DNA of 64,000 bases from Agriotes lineatus (GCA_940337035.1 OW679200.1:19385090-19449089); one strand, 5' to 3'; counted from the first letter of the stretch, positions 12,226 through 22,983 are shown. Program-made: numbers and translations. The notes: generated by a model from the sequence alone, not told the origin.

Positions 12226-14109
12226 CTAAAGCAACAAGATCCAGTATAATGGATGTACAAGTCATTAGAGGAGCTGAATTAAAGACTGATCCCAGACTAT
12301 CAGTATTATTAGACCGAAGATGTGAACCATCTAAAAAACGATAAATATGAATGGATCCATAGAGAACAGCTTACAAACTCTGAAATAAGACAAAGGTATG
12401 CAGAAATTGTAACACAAAGTTGTAAGAACAGTTAGCACACAAATGGGAATTACACAAAAGATGGAAATCTTTAAAAAAAGTACTTCTCAGTCCAGCAGGT
12501 GAAGTATGTGGAATGAAGAAAGTAAATACCAAAAATAATACGAAAAGAACAAGATGGTGAAAGGGCAAAATTAAAACGAAAGAAAAGAAGAAAATAGGTT
12601 GGGATAATTACATAAGAATAAGAACAGAACATAGAAGAGAGTATACAAGGAAAAGGGATTAAAAAAGCAATGTGTACAAGCAGCTAAAACAAACGTACCT
12701 ACCTGGCAGAATTTCAGAACCGAATTAGAAGATAATTTTAAATATATAAATAGAAAATTTTAGCAAATCATGAAAAGTCTAAGGGAAAAATATGGTGAGG
12801 CAATTCGAAATATCAAAGATGAAAACAGTGAAATTGAAACCAGTAATATTAAATTTTAGCAACTTGGAAAAGATTCTATGAAACAAAGTTTAAGGGCATG
12901 AAGAAGAAGAACTTGAAGAAGATAAATGAGGGAGGAGATGAGAAAGAAGATGAAGCAAATTCAATAACGATAACAGAAATAAAGAACATGATTAAAAGGA
13001 TAAGGACAGAGAGCTGGAAAATATGAAATCGCTCCTAACTAATAAAATATGGAGAAGAATTAACTAAGTGGTTACATAAACTATAACAGCAAGCATACAT
13101 AGATGGAGAAAACTATACCAGAAGAATGGCAATTTAATATAATTTCAATTCATAAAAAGGGTAAAACCACAGATCCTAATAACTACAGAGCAATATGCCT
13201 TTCCTCAGTGCTTTTACAAATATTGACAGGAATACTAGATATCAAATTTACTGGAGAATGATACTAGTGAAACTCCAGGCGCTAGCATACGCAGATGACA
13301 TCGTGTTAGTAGCAGATGAAAGGAAAAATTACAGGAAGCTATAAGTGTATGAAATAATTTCATTGCAGAAAAAGGAATGTGTATAAATGAAGAAAAAAGC
13401 AAGATAATGAAAATAACAACAAAAGATTTAAAAAAATGATAAGAGAGGATGCGTATCGCAATGAAAAAGAACTAGAAAGGGTAGATAAATTTGAAACCCT
13501 AGGTATAGTAATTAGCAATAATGCAAATATAAACATTAAATAAACCATAACAAGGCAAACAACGTATACTATCAACCAAGGAATACCTCAATCGGGAAAA
13601 GAGAAGTGGGAACAAAGGCAAAATTACAAATATATAAACGTATATCTACCAGTACTATAATAAAAAGTGCAAAACTGAATACTTAATGAGAAAACACTAG
13701 AACAAATACAACTTTCATGGTTCCTGACATATATTTTGCATGAATGAAACAATACTGACAAAGCAAGTTATGAAAGCAAGACCTGAGAGAAAGAAAGCAA
13801 GAGGATAACCACGAATGCAACCGCTAGACTACATATATAGAATAGAAAGTAAGAAAAGAAAATTAGAGCAAGAATTAAAAAGGCTGGCTAATAGTTGACC
13901 ACAATTCAAGAAATACCTAAAAAACCCAATGCCATAAGGCAAAATAGAAAATGAATCAAGAAATAAAGAAAGGGAATTTTTCCTTATTTACTTCAGTTTT
14001 TCTTTATTCTTCATAATCTTTTCTTCATCCGAAGTGTTTTCCAATTCTATCTGACAGGTCTTTTGTCTTATTTTATGTGCTGTTTTAACTTTTATTTTAA
14101 TTCCTAGAT

Positions 14110-14200
14110 GCAGGACTGTAACTAGGTATAGGCAGAGTAGGCCCCCACCTAGATGCGCAAGAGACAAGGAGCGTCAAAATAGCACTGGAAAAAAACAATT
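14110..14200 (+). mobile_element. hAT end remnant (CAG...GTAACTAGG type)
   Basis: GCAGGACTGTAACTAGGTAT followed by a run of GGCCCCC resembles the CAGTGGCGTAACTA... terminal block of the hAT element at 32355-33052. No opposite end or target duplication is visible. Confidence 0.35.
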
Positions 14201-14429
14201 AAATAACTGGGAAATTTTACAAAGAAATTCAATTTTAATATTAACGATTTCATTCTAAATAATGCTAATTATAATAATGATCATAGCGCCGAATCTGGTC
14301 GACATTACACTTCCTAAACGATCATTTTCTAAATTAAAAATAATTAAGAATTTTCTAACGTTGACTATGTGTCAATACAGACTGTATCATGGTGCCTTAA
14401 TATGTATAGAAAAGTTTCTCACCGACTAT

Positions 14430-15930
14430 TGTTACAGTATCAAACTGTTTTAAAGACACTCAAAGGTATGGGAGTGCTCAATGCTTAATGGAGTCCGGGA
14501 AACGTCAACACTTACCCTGGAAATCTCACGAAACAGAATAAAAAGGCACGGCTTGATACGCTCAGGGAGATGGGCGTGGTCCTAGAAACGGTACGCCACA
14601 GGGCAAGCGTTATGGTATACATATAGGGTGTTGCAAAAGAATTGGGGGCCACGCGATTCAATCTGGAAACCCACGCTTAACAGAACCTCGAACGCCAAAC
14701 GGGGTATAATACAAATGTACTGCCTCACGACACTCGACGCTGCAGCGGCAAACGTCCCCACCTTACCTGCAACGTTTAAACACTCAGGTTTCGCCGTACA
14801 TTTATCTTTACACAGTATCCAACATGACCTGAAAATAAGCATGCACAAACTCGTAGAAAATCATAAGGCATCGTTCAGTGAACCGTTCTATTGGTCTAAA
14901 CACATGTAAATCAACTGGTACAGTAATAAACACAGTAATGAATAGCTAACTCTCTAGCCCAGCTGTGGGCGCTTTAATAATTCCAATCGACTATACTACC
15001 TAGCTAGCACACTGCTAAGTTAATTAGTTTTTACAAGTGGCCTCGAATGGGATAACGGTGCAGGAAATAGGCACATTAATTATTAAGCAAACAAATGAGT
15101 GAATGAGATTTTATAAGCGACCCCGAATAGGTCGGCCGTGCAGCAGATATGCACATTGATTACTAAGCAAACAAATGAGTGACGGAGTTTTTATAAGCGG
15201 CTTCGGTAGGGCGGTAGTAAGTCAGCAAATAAGCATATAAATTGCCCGTGAACAACTGAATGAATTGATTTTACCAGCGGCCTCTGTAAGGCGGAAGTGA
15301 GTCAGCAAATAAGCACATAAAAGTTAATTAGTTGTTACTAACTACACACGCTACCTGAATGGTTTAGCCGAGCGATTGCGTCATGATGGTCGGAGAACTC
15401 GCTACTGCAACGGAATTCGGTGGGCGTCGTGCGGTCCCGAAAGATTCCCTTAATTCGCAGGGTCCGAGGTAGATCCCTCGCGGGAAAACGGAACAGAAAA
15501 CTGGCAGTACCGAAGTATTGGTCCGCTCTGCATACTAGATCCCCAAAGCTATCGGGAAGAAGTCCCTTTGCGGCCTACGGAAATTTGCTGAAACGGCGGT
15601 CATACGAAACTGTCACTCAAAGCAAACACCACTTATCGCCTCAGCGGCCCGTGAAGAACTCTACAAGCACAAACCGCCCCGCGCCCTACGGGCGTGGGAC
15701 GGTAACAACATAACGCTATATCAACTGTACTCAGTGGCGGCCGGTGACTAACTCCCAACCGACGCCAAGCGGTCCCAGACAGACGCGCTCGCCTTGCGAC
15801 GTGCAGGAGGGCTGGTTAGTAGCAGGATCTCTGCAGCTGTGACCAATCACGAGGCAAGAAACAACCGCTTGACGAACGCTAAAGCTGTGTTCGAAATCTT
15901 TGAAATTCTAAATAAACCAAGGCAAATAAT
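14430..15930 (-). mobile_element. Decayed LTR of the 36110-45456 gypsy family, second solo copy
   Basis: It starts TGTTACAGTATCAAACTGTT, matching the edges at 168 and 36110. The same ordered blocks follow: GTCCGGGAAACG, TTACCCTGGAAATC, CGCTCAGGGAGATGGGCG, CAGGGCAAGCGTTATGG and ATATAGGGTGTTGCAAAA. GC content is raised throughout. An approximately 80-bp tandem repeat lies inside (15028-15340). The right edge near 15930 is approximate. A 97-codon frame inside (15420-15713) has no counterpart in the other LTR copies and is not called as a gene. Confidence 0.6.
15028..15340 (+). repeat. Tandem repeat, about four units of ~80 bp
   Basis: Units start near 15028, 15108, 15187 and 15268. Each has a TTTTATAAGCGGCCtcgg-type start, a GGGCGG/GGTCGG block, GCA(A/G)(A/C)(A/T)ATA(A/G)GCACATTAA, and in the first two AAGCAAACAAATGAGTGA. 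Units are about 75-85% alike by eye. This is expansion inside the decayed LTR at 14430-15930. Confidence 0.65.
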
Positions 15931-16617
15931 TATGAACGAGAAGATTAAAGTGGCCGTTACAGGTGCTTGAAATTGTGAACCACCAACTTTCTGAACACCA
16001 TTTGATGAACTAGCACAAGTAGAACTATGACTGGAAAGCCTATATACAGCGAAGTTGTAATTATTAAATAGAAAATACTCCAAAAAGTCGAATTTAAAAA
16101 TGGCCTGACACTATTTCACTTGAAACATAAATTTCAGGATTTGCGACACAGAAATCAAGAAACCTTTGTATCTAAAATAAATACTAATAAATTAAACTTT
16201 TAAGGCAAGGTAATCGGGAGGCAGGTCGAGAAAGAAATATAATCTAAAATTGTACAAGCATGAAAAACCATAGGAGTCTTAAATGGTATACTCTGAAGTA
16301 AACAATTAACAAAAAAGTAAAATATAATATCTACAATACAATAATAAAGAGCAGTTTACTGTACAGTTTTGAAATATGGAGAATAACTAACAGAAATAAG
16401 AAAAAAATTGAAGCAAACAAAATGGATGCGCCCCAAAGATCGGTATGTATATTACGTAGGGACAGAATAACTAATGAAAGAGTGAAAGAAATGATAGGCG
16501 TAGAAGAAAATGTAATGAAAGATATAGAAAGGCGACAATTAACATGGTATGGCCACGTCCAACAAATGGCAAATGGAAGACTTCCTAAAGAGGTTATAGA
16601 ATTGGTACTGCAAATTA

Positions 16618-17936
16618 GGGTTGGCATGTGCAAATCAAATTGTTTTAAATAAATGTTTAAAACGTGTTTAAAACTAAGCTTTATGTTTTAAACAATTATG
16701 TTTTTAACAAGTGTTTAAAACATGTTTTAAACTGCCATTTTTTCTGAATTGTTAGTCCTAAATTTAATGAAAAATAAAAATAAATCCATACTGTAGATAA
16801 TATATATGTATTTTAACATAGTTAAAAAGTAGTAGAATTTTATACATATAAAAAAATCACTACAAAACAAAAAACAAAAATAAAAACACTGATATTTTGC
16901 ATCCTCAAGTGAAGGGATGTTTTTATTAAGAAGTTTAAAAATGATAACTAGTTTCTATGCTTTTTCAGTTCCCAGTCGATTTCTAAGTTTCGAGTGAACT
17001 ATTAAAAAAGAATAAAATAATTGTGCGATTCCAGCTGACGACGCAACTGCAGTACGCAACAGTGTCACTAAACTGAAAGTTACTTCATTAAGATTGCTCT
17101 TAATTGCCATCCACCATGAAACAGGCCATTATTGAGATTGAAGAACTCAATATTCCGCTCACTTTCATAAGGGACTTCATCAGGAGGTAAGAAAAGAGCA
17201 CGGTAACTCAATGTTTGAACCACACTAGAGGCGAAGCTCTTCTAACGAACGGAAGGAATAATGTATGCATTGTCTTGCCCGAATTTGATTTACAAAGTTG
17301 GAACACGCCTTTTGTGTTTGCGCAGCAACCGTTGTGTGATGTGTGTGTTTTGGTGATGTGTTCGCCTGGTTACTCTGTGTCTTATATCTGTGGTTCTGAG
17401 TAGAGCACAGTTAATTTGGTGCTCAACTGTGAATGACTTCATCGAGCCCCATTCCAATCGTCAAGGCTAAGGAAAAATTCAGGCCCTAGTGGGATTCAAA
17501 CCAAAGACTTGCTTAATGCAAGGCTAGCGCTTTTCCGGCTTCTCCACATGCTGAAGGAGGAAGGTGAATTTTAAAAAAATGTTAATAAAATAATTTCACA
17601 AGCGATCTAGTCCTGCTTCCAGTCACGATTCAGATCAAATTTGAATAAAATTCCATTAGTCTTTCCTAACAAATTTTAAAATGTTGCTTTATTTAAAAAT
17701 GTTATAAAAACATCGTGCGTCCAGCCAAGAATGCAATCAGTAAGCAACTGCATTTATTCATAGTAGTAATTCAGTTTCATAGAGAATTACCCAAATTAGA
17801 TGAGCTACCTACTAAATACAAGCAGGTATATTGCAAGTGCAGAGTTAAAAACAATGTTTTAAAAAAAACATGTTTTTTGTTTAATTAAAAAAAACCTGTT
17901 TTTTGTTTAATTTAAAAAACGTGTTTTTTGCCAATC
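16618..17936. mobile_element. Non-autonomous DNA element inserted in the LINE relic
   Basis: The edges are AGGGTTGGCA at the left and TTGCCAATCCTG at the right, a short inverted pair. Both ends continue into repeated GTTTAAAAC / GTTTTTTGTTTAAT tracts. The LINE frame stops at one edge and resumes at the other, which fixes the insertion. No exact target duplication is seen. A tRNA-derived SINE fragment lies inside it at 17430-17550. Confidence 0.55.
17430..17550 (-). mobile_element. tRNA-derived SINE fragment
   Basis: On the minus strand the sequence carries a box-B-like GGTTTGAATCCCAC and a tRNA-like AAGCGCTAGCCTTGCATTAA upstream of it, continuing into a GGGCCTGAATTTTTCC body. The acceptor stem cannot be formed, so it is a SINE head rather than a tRNA gene. 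Confidence 0.45.
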
Positions 17937-18093
17937 CTGCCACAAAGAAGTGGAAGGCCGAAGAGAAAACGTGGAAAGAAAGGATAACAAAGTCATGAGC
18001 AAACTCAACATAAATGAAGAGCAGTGGGAGAATAGATGAGAATGGAAAATAGGCATCAGACAATGTCGAAAAACGTTTTAACCTGAATATATA

Positions 18094-18780
18094 TACAGGG
18101 TGTTTAAAAAATAAGTTCGAATATTTTATCCACTTATAGATCTCATCAATACAAACAAACATGTCCTAATAAACATGGGTCCAGAAACGATTCGTTTCCG
18201 AGATACAGGGTGTTAGAGTTTTTTAAATCTTGTTTTTTTATGTTATCGAAAAACGCTTTGAGCAATTGTAATGAAATTTTCACAGTTTGTTTATAACTTT
18301 ATGAGATATCTTTTGGACCTATTACAGTTGATGCAGTAATTCCAGGGGCGCGCCCACGAGGCATATCGATTAGGTTTTTCACAAAAACAAATAACTTCCA
18401 CGAGATATTTTGCAATTTTTATATATTTTATTAATAAAGCAACTAAAAACGCAATGTTTTTGTCTCCAGATATTTTTTCAGATCTCGCTTCGTTTTCAAG
18501 AAAAAATTAAAGCCATATTTTTGCACGTCTCTGAACTTGTTAAGACAAAAACTAAAATGCTTCAATATATCAAAACCCCTTAGCCGATTTTAGTGAAACT
18601 TTGTAGGTTTACTGGTGGTATTAATGATCATGTTTTGGCACAACCGGGATTTTATTTTGAAAACTTTAACACTCTGTATCTCCAAAATGAAGCATTTCCG
18701 GACCCATGTTTATTTTCCATAATCACCGGACGGTGGACCCAACAAAGAAATAAGTTGAAAATGTCCACCGTCTGAGATAT
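18094..18780. mobile_element. TACAGGGTGT-type inverted-repeat element
   Basis: It begins TACAGGGTGTTTAAAAAATA directly after the LINE relic. An inner inverted pair, 18172-18225 against 18663-18722, shares AATAAACATGGGTCC and GAGATACAG(G/A)GTGTTA. The right terminus is poorly preserved, so 18780 is approximate. The end motif matches the MITEs at 23754 and 28985. Confidence 0.5.
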
Positions 18781-19232
18781 TTTAAGCGTATAATTATAAA
18801 GCTATTTCATGCTTACAATTTTATAACAAAATAAAAGAAAAGGGAAACCTTTAACAGTAGATTAGCAGTGAAGATAAACATAGCGAAAAGATGACGAAAA
18901 TAAGGATAGAGATGATTAAAAAATTAAATTAATTTCTTTAAGTGCAATTTTTATATTTTTTCATTGAATTTTTATGTTCCTAACTATAGCAACTATTATT
19001 TTTAGTTACATATAATTATTTAAGGAAATTGAATATAAATAATTTCTTTTCAAATATTTTTTTATCTACCCTCGACGAAAATCGGAATACCTACAACCCA
19101 TCGGATACCCGGTAAACACCTTAAAAAATAAAATTCGGTCTATTCTTACTTAATCTCTTTTCTACAGTTATTCATTAGTTCCAATATTATTTTAAAGTCT
19201 GCAGGGTTTATACTATTAATTTTCACATATAA

Positions 19233-19378
19233 TCTCATAAGAGCATTAATTCTTTCCGGAAATTTTTTTGAGTGCGTTTCAACAACGTCGTATTAATTTG
19301 CCCGAGCGGTACGCGAGGGTAAATTAGGACGTTGTTGCATGCACGAAAAATAATTTGCGGATATGAATTAATGCTCGA
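19233..19378. repeat. Small foldback element
   Basis: GAGCATTAATTC at the left is inverted as GAATTAATGCTC at the right. Further in, CAACAACGTC pairs with GACGTTGTTG, and TAATTTGCCC with GGGTAAATTA, around a GAGCGGTACGCGAG centre. Confidence 0.65.
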
Positions 19379-19479
19379 ATGCAGATTCGGCAAGAAAATC
19401 GTAACGACACAAACCCTAAAAAGAAGTAATGTCTACCTACAAAAAATTTCCAAGAAATTTTTTTGTTGTCTTGGATACG

Positions 19480-19720
19480 GTTCGTCAACTAATTTTTCTA
19501 TTGGCCATTAATGAGTGTCGTACAATTTTCATTTTAATTTCTTTATTTTCTCTGCTTGTTTTTCGTAATTTTTCCTTTCCAATTTTTAGTAATTTGTCTT
19601 CTCTGAATTCTTTTTGTTCTCTTTCCATTTCTTTCATATTCGATTTGATGCCTATTCACTTCTTATTTGTTGTATTGTGTACTATATCAATTTGTCTAGG
19701 TAATTATCATTATTATTGTT
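19480..19720 (-). other. Possible LINE ORF1-like coiled-coil relic
   Basis: Minus-strand codons give a charged, heptad-like stretch (KEMEREQKEFREDKLLKIGK, RENKEIKMK) resembling the coiled coil of LINE ORF1 proteins. No start, stop or downstream domain confirms it; low complexity could produce the same pattern. Confidence 0.2.
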
Positions 19721-19776
19721 TTAAAAAGTTTATATTCCGTTGCTTAATAATTTTTTGTTTTATTAAAAGTTACAGT

Positions 19777-20064
19777 GTGTATGAATTAGTCGGCCTATTT
19801 CCACAGTTTATATTATTAAATCGCGACGTTTCGGAAGCTAATTCTGCTTCCGTCATCAGGCGTAGTCTTGAGAAGGACTGGTTTTTGCACTTGGAGTTAG
19901 TTTTTAACACACTAAGTGTCGATACTTGTGCAGTTAAAAACTAACTCCAAGTGCAAAAACCAGTCCTTCTCAAGACTACGCCTGATGACGGAAGCAGAAT
20001 TAGCTTCCGAAACGTCGCGATTTAATAATATAAACTGTGGAAATAGGCCGACTAATTCATACAC
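19777..20064. repeat. Near-perfect 288-bp palindrome
   Basis: Arms of about 128 bp run from GTGTATGAATTAGTCGGCC at 19777 to its inverse ending at 20064, with very few mismatches, around a roughly 28-nt spacer centred at 19920. Each arm carries CTGATGACGGAAGC...GCTTCCGAAACGTCGCG in one orientation. The motif and the paired layout recall the hammerhead-bearing pseudo-LTR regions of Penelope-like retroelements, but no Penelope reverse transcriptase is nearby. A 171-codon frame crossing the left arm (19429-19944) is not considered a gene. Confidence 0.8.
19979..20019 (+). ncRNA. Hammerhead-like motif (candidate), plus-strand copy
   Basis: Read 5' to 3': CGC, then CTGATGA (19982-19988), a GGAAGC/GCTTCC stem with an AGAATTA loop, then GAAAC (20009-20013), GTC and GCG. 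The outer CGC/GCG can pair as stem I. ACGT after GAAA is self-complementary, as in minimal type-I hammerheads that act as dimers. Against it: one extra C lies between CTGATGA and stem II. The inverted copy is in the left arm of the palindrome on the other strand. Confidence 0.35.
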
Positions 20065-21128
20065 AATGAGACCACAGTTACAAAATACTTTCAGATCAAA
20101 AAGTTACAGTATTTAACGGTACTAGGCCGATATTGAGCATATGACAGAGAAAGATATAATTTGTGGTCGAGGCCGATTAGACCGAGACTAATACATTATT
20201 TGAGTCACAGTTATAATAATATCGGTCGTATATTGTTTAATAGTTTTCGTAATAACTACTAAAAGTGGCCAATTTTAAAATATGTGATTTTAATATGAAT
20301 AAAGCTTTACTACTACTACTAGACTATTGTCTTAATCTTACACATAATTTGGTACCTAGTGTAGCAACGGTTGTAACAACCGTGGCTGTTATGAATCACA
20401 TTTCGATCAAGGCACAATAACTTAAGTATTATGAACAGTATTTAACAAAAGCAAGTCAGCATTCATCTAAGAAATGAAATACTATCACTGTACTGTGGTT
20501 CATGACAGGCTTGGTAACGCTCTGTATACCAAAGGTATGGCATATTAAAATTTATAAAACGCAACGTTTTATGTGGCAAGTCAATTTTAAATTGCAAGGC
20601 TTGTCTCCTGCAACCCAACCGGCAGTAATTCTTATCTTTCCAATCTCCATCTTTGTCTCTTCTTTCCAAAAATAATATTAAAAATAGTTGAGCGAGATGG
20701 CCATATAGAACTGTTTGTTCTGTACATTTTAGTAAGCTATGATTGAAGGATGTTGATGAAGTGAACTAAAGCCAATATATTTTTCTTGCTTATCAAGGAA
20801 TCTTTAACTATTCAATATTTATTTTCAAGCTTTTGTGTTGTCGATTATAAATGCTTTTTTAATCTCTAGTACTTTTGCACCATTGTATAGTTTGTGTAGG
20901 ATAAAACTGTTGAAGAAATAATTATCAAAGCTATTTTAACTATAATTGCATGCAAGATGGGTGTCTACAGAATTATACAGTAAGATGATAGCATAGCGAA
21001 TCACTAAATAAACTGTGTAGTCTGATCTTATCTTTTTTTTATAAAAATTAACGTATCAGTTTTAAATTTTTACCAACAGAACCTAAATGCCATTTAATGC
21101 CGGTAAAACACACAACAACGCAAGTATG
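20065..21128. other. Intergenic, no supported gene
   Basis: AT-rich. A short hairpin ACGGTTGTAACAACCGT lies at about 20367. A 68-codon minus-strand frame (20463-20669) shows no recognisable domain. The stretch probably ends in the 5' flank of the SINA-like gene. Confidence 0.4.
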
Positions 21129-21130
21129 TA

Positions 21131-21353
21131 CAGTCGCGGAATTAAAAATCCGGACGAGTCTTACAGATGATTTTTGCAATTTTTGGGTAATGTAATTACT
21201 TGCATTTTTTGTTCGACTCTTAAATGAGGCATGCTGTCATATACGAGTAATTATTTTGATTTTCACTAATTTTACCACGTAACGTGATAAGTAAAGTAAA
21301 GTAAGATATACACTGAATCATTTTAACTGTCCGGATTTTTAATTCCGCGACTG
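21131..21353. mobile_element. Tc1/mariner-type MITE, TA target
   Basis: A 223-bp element with perfect 25-bp terminal inverted repeats starting CAGTCGCGGAATTAAAAATC, flanked by TA on both sides (21129-21130 and 21354-21355). It carries no coding capacity. It lies 131 bp upstream of the ATG of the SINA-like gene, so it may sit in that gene's promoter or 5' UTR. Confidence 0.9.
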
Positions 21354-21484
21354 TACATCTTATCAATCATATCTGGAATGCACACGAGATAAGAGGTAAC
21401 ACTACAGCAGATAACCTTAACGTTTACAAACGGAAACAAAAGACGATTTAGTTGCTCCTTAATTCTAGAAAAATTCTTAGCAAA

Positions 21485-22957
21485 ATGAATCTTTCCCAAG
21501 AATTATTAAAAAAGTTAGTATGTGATAGATGCCACTTGTACTTATCAGTAGGGCCAGTGACAACCAATACAAACAACAACTTCCTGTGTGGAAGATGTTC
21601 CAGTGGTGGAACACAAGTAAGAATTTATGAGCTGCTTGCAAAAAGCTTTGCTTTTCCTTGTCGCTACCAATCCTTCGGATGCTCAGAATTGATCAAGTGG
21701 GATTCCGTTACACTTCATGAACGAAATTGTGCCAAGAAGCCCCAGCTCTGTGCAGCTGTTCCTCCAGGCATTTGTTTATGGAGAGGTGCTCCTAAAGATG
21801 TTGCAGAACATTTCAAAGAAAATCATGCTGAAGATGTCACAGACAAGAATGTAATTGAAGTTAAGTTGCACGATAACCTTGAAGGATGTAAATTGATAGA
21901 AATGAAAAAGAGGCATTATATCTTCCATGTCTATTTTAACAGAGAACAAAAATTGCTGAAACTTAACTTTATGCAGCTTGGGTCTTTAAAACAGCAAATG
22001 TATCAACTGACATTGCACTCTTATGATTTCTCCAAGCATATTACGCTTGCTGCCGATTCTGTCCAAGCCTATGGTTCGATGGATCATAACAATATTAAGG
22101 ATGAGAACATCGTCGATTTAAGTGTTTTAAAATTTTTGACAAATGACAAGCCCTCTATATTTTGTGAAATAACTCTGTTTCAGGAGAGGCGAGACAAAGT
22201 AAACTCGGAATTATTTAAATTACTGGAATGCCCTGTGTGTCATGAGTGCATGTGCTCCCCTATCTACCAATGTCGGACAGGACACAGTTTTTGCAGCACT
22301 TGCATTTCTAAACTGAATATTTGTCCACTATGTCATAAGGAACTAACAGAAACACGCAATTATGTGCTGGAAGATTTGGTTAATCAAGTTTCCCAACACT
22401 GTAAGAACAAAAATTTAGGATGCAACTTCAGTGGGCCCCTGGAGGAGATTAAAGTTCACGAACAAACCTGCTATTTTTATTCATGCCCACTGCAAACATG
22501 TCAGAAGTGCGCTTGGAGTGGAAACTTGGAGAATTTAATTGAACACTGCAAGAAAAGTCATGTTTATTTGGAGAGTGAAAATTATGGACTGGTGTGTAGT
22601 TTAACCGTTGACAAACAAGGTGTATTTAGGCTTATCTACTCGGATGGTTCTTTTTTTAAAATATGTCGCAGGTACACCAATGAGGAGTTTTCTGTGGTGA
22701 TCCAGTTTGTTGGACCTAGTGATCATGCAGCTAACTATTTCTACGAATTTAGTTTGGTGAAAAGTGATTGTGATCACTCTAACTTGTCCATACGAGATGT
22801 TTGCCAAACCTTAACAGACGATGAAAGTACCTTTGATAACTGCCTAAAAATACCCTATTCGTTACTCGTATCATTTGTTAAAAATAATAAATTGAGCTGC
22901 AACATTAAAATAATTAAGAAGGAAGATGATCTCACAGCTGAAACGAATAATTCTTAG
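21485..22957 (+). CDS. SINA/SIAH-like RING zinc-finger protein with two tandem modules
   Basis: Intronless, 490 residues from the ATG at 21485 (context CAAAATGAA; an in-frame TTG lies farther upstream but is not a likely start). The C-terminal half has a complete C3HC4 RING at residues 249-283 (CPVC, then TGHSFCSTC, then CPLC) followed by SIAH-type zinc fingers at 306-359 (CKNKNLGC, HEQTC, C..C..W.G, H...H). The N-terminal part repeats the plan in degraded form: CDRC at 13-16, CGRC at 35-38 and a SIAH-type finger at 59-114 (CRYQSFGC ... HERNC). SINA/SIAH proteins are E3 ubiquitin ligases whose RING recruits E2 enzymes. Here the second RING looks functional, while the first lacks the His and middle Cys pattern. 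The remainder (about 360-480) resembles the substrate-binding domain. It belongs with the expanded single-exon SIAH-like genes of insects; the exact orthologue is not assignable. Confidence 0.85.
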   Translation: MNLSQELLKKLVCDRCHLYLSVGPVTTNTNNNFLCGRCSSGGTQVRIYELLAKSFAFPCRYQSFGCSELIKWDSVTLHERNCAKKPQLCAAVPPGICLWRGAPKDVAEHFKENHAEDVTDKNVIEVKLHDNLEGCKLIEMKKRHYIFHVYFNREQKLLKLNFMQLGSLKQQMYQLTLHSYDFSKHITLAADSVQAYGSMDHNNIKDENIVDLSVLKFLTNDKPSIFCEITLFQERRDKVNSELFKLLECPVCHECMCSPIYQCRTGHSFCSTCISKLNICPLCHKELTETRNYVLEDLVNQVSQHCKNKNLGCNFSGPLEEIKVHEQTCYFYSCPLQTCQKCAWSGNLENLIEHCKKSHVYLESENYGLVCSLTVDKQGVFRLIYSDGSFFKICRRYTNEEFSVVIQFVGPSDHAANYFYEFSLVKSDCDHSNLSIRDVCQTLTDDESTFDNCLKIPYSLLVSFVKNNKLSCNIKIIKKEDDLTAETNNS

Positions 22958-22983
22958 AATATAATTATCATAGAGCTAAAATT

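Larger units (their letters stand above)
11280..13960 (+). pseudogene. Decayed LINE ORF2 (endonuclease + reverse transcriptase)
   Basis: Pieces of a LINE ORF2 appear in the correct order but in shifting frames. Endonuclease start: VAKCNFKTLNEKK, then EIGKYKIDII-like and EVKKKGNGEK. Endonuclease end: SSIMDVQVIRGAELKTDP, about 12238. Reverse transcriptase: KKGKTTDPNNYRAICLSSV (about 13158) and LAYADDIVLVADE (about 13280). A late thumb/C-terminal region follows to about 13900. Many stops and indels show long inactivity. A 0.4-kb insertion (11823-12225) separates the endonuclease halves. It is related to, but clearly different from, the open LINE at 51676-55520. Confidence 0.75.
16195..18093 (+). 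pseudogene. LINE ORF2 C-terminal relic, split by an insertion
   Basis: The open stretch 16422-16652 contains RRDRITNERVKEMIGVEENV and IERRQLTWYGHVQQMANGRL, the typical C-terminal ORF2 blocks RRDRIRNExIRxxxG and RRLxWYGHVxRM. Upstream codons from 16195 also fit the end of the RT/thumb. The next block, (R)SGRPKRKRGKK, resumes at about 17937 and runs to 18093, ending in a QCRKTF-like terminus. The gap of about 1.3 kb is filled by the 16618-17936 insertion. Confidence 0.7.

Noticed and set aside
15420..15713. 97-codon basic protein
   Set aside because: It lies in a decayed LTR and is not conserved in the other LTR copies.
18094..18780. Exact right terminus of the TACAGGGTGT element
   Set aside because: I looked for an inverted TACAGGGTG end and TA duplication but found no clean match, so the boundary is left approximate.
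19429..19944. 171-codon plus-strand frame as a membrane protein gene
   Set aside because: It is T-rich low complexity and its right end runs into the left arm of a near-perfect palindrome; no domain is present.
21452..21484. Upstream start for the SINA-like gene
   Set aside because: The frame is open but begins with TTG; the first ATG in good context is at 21485.
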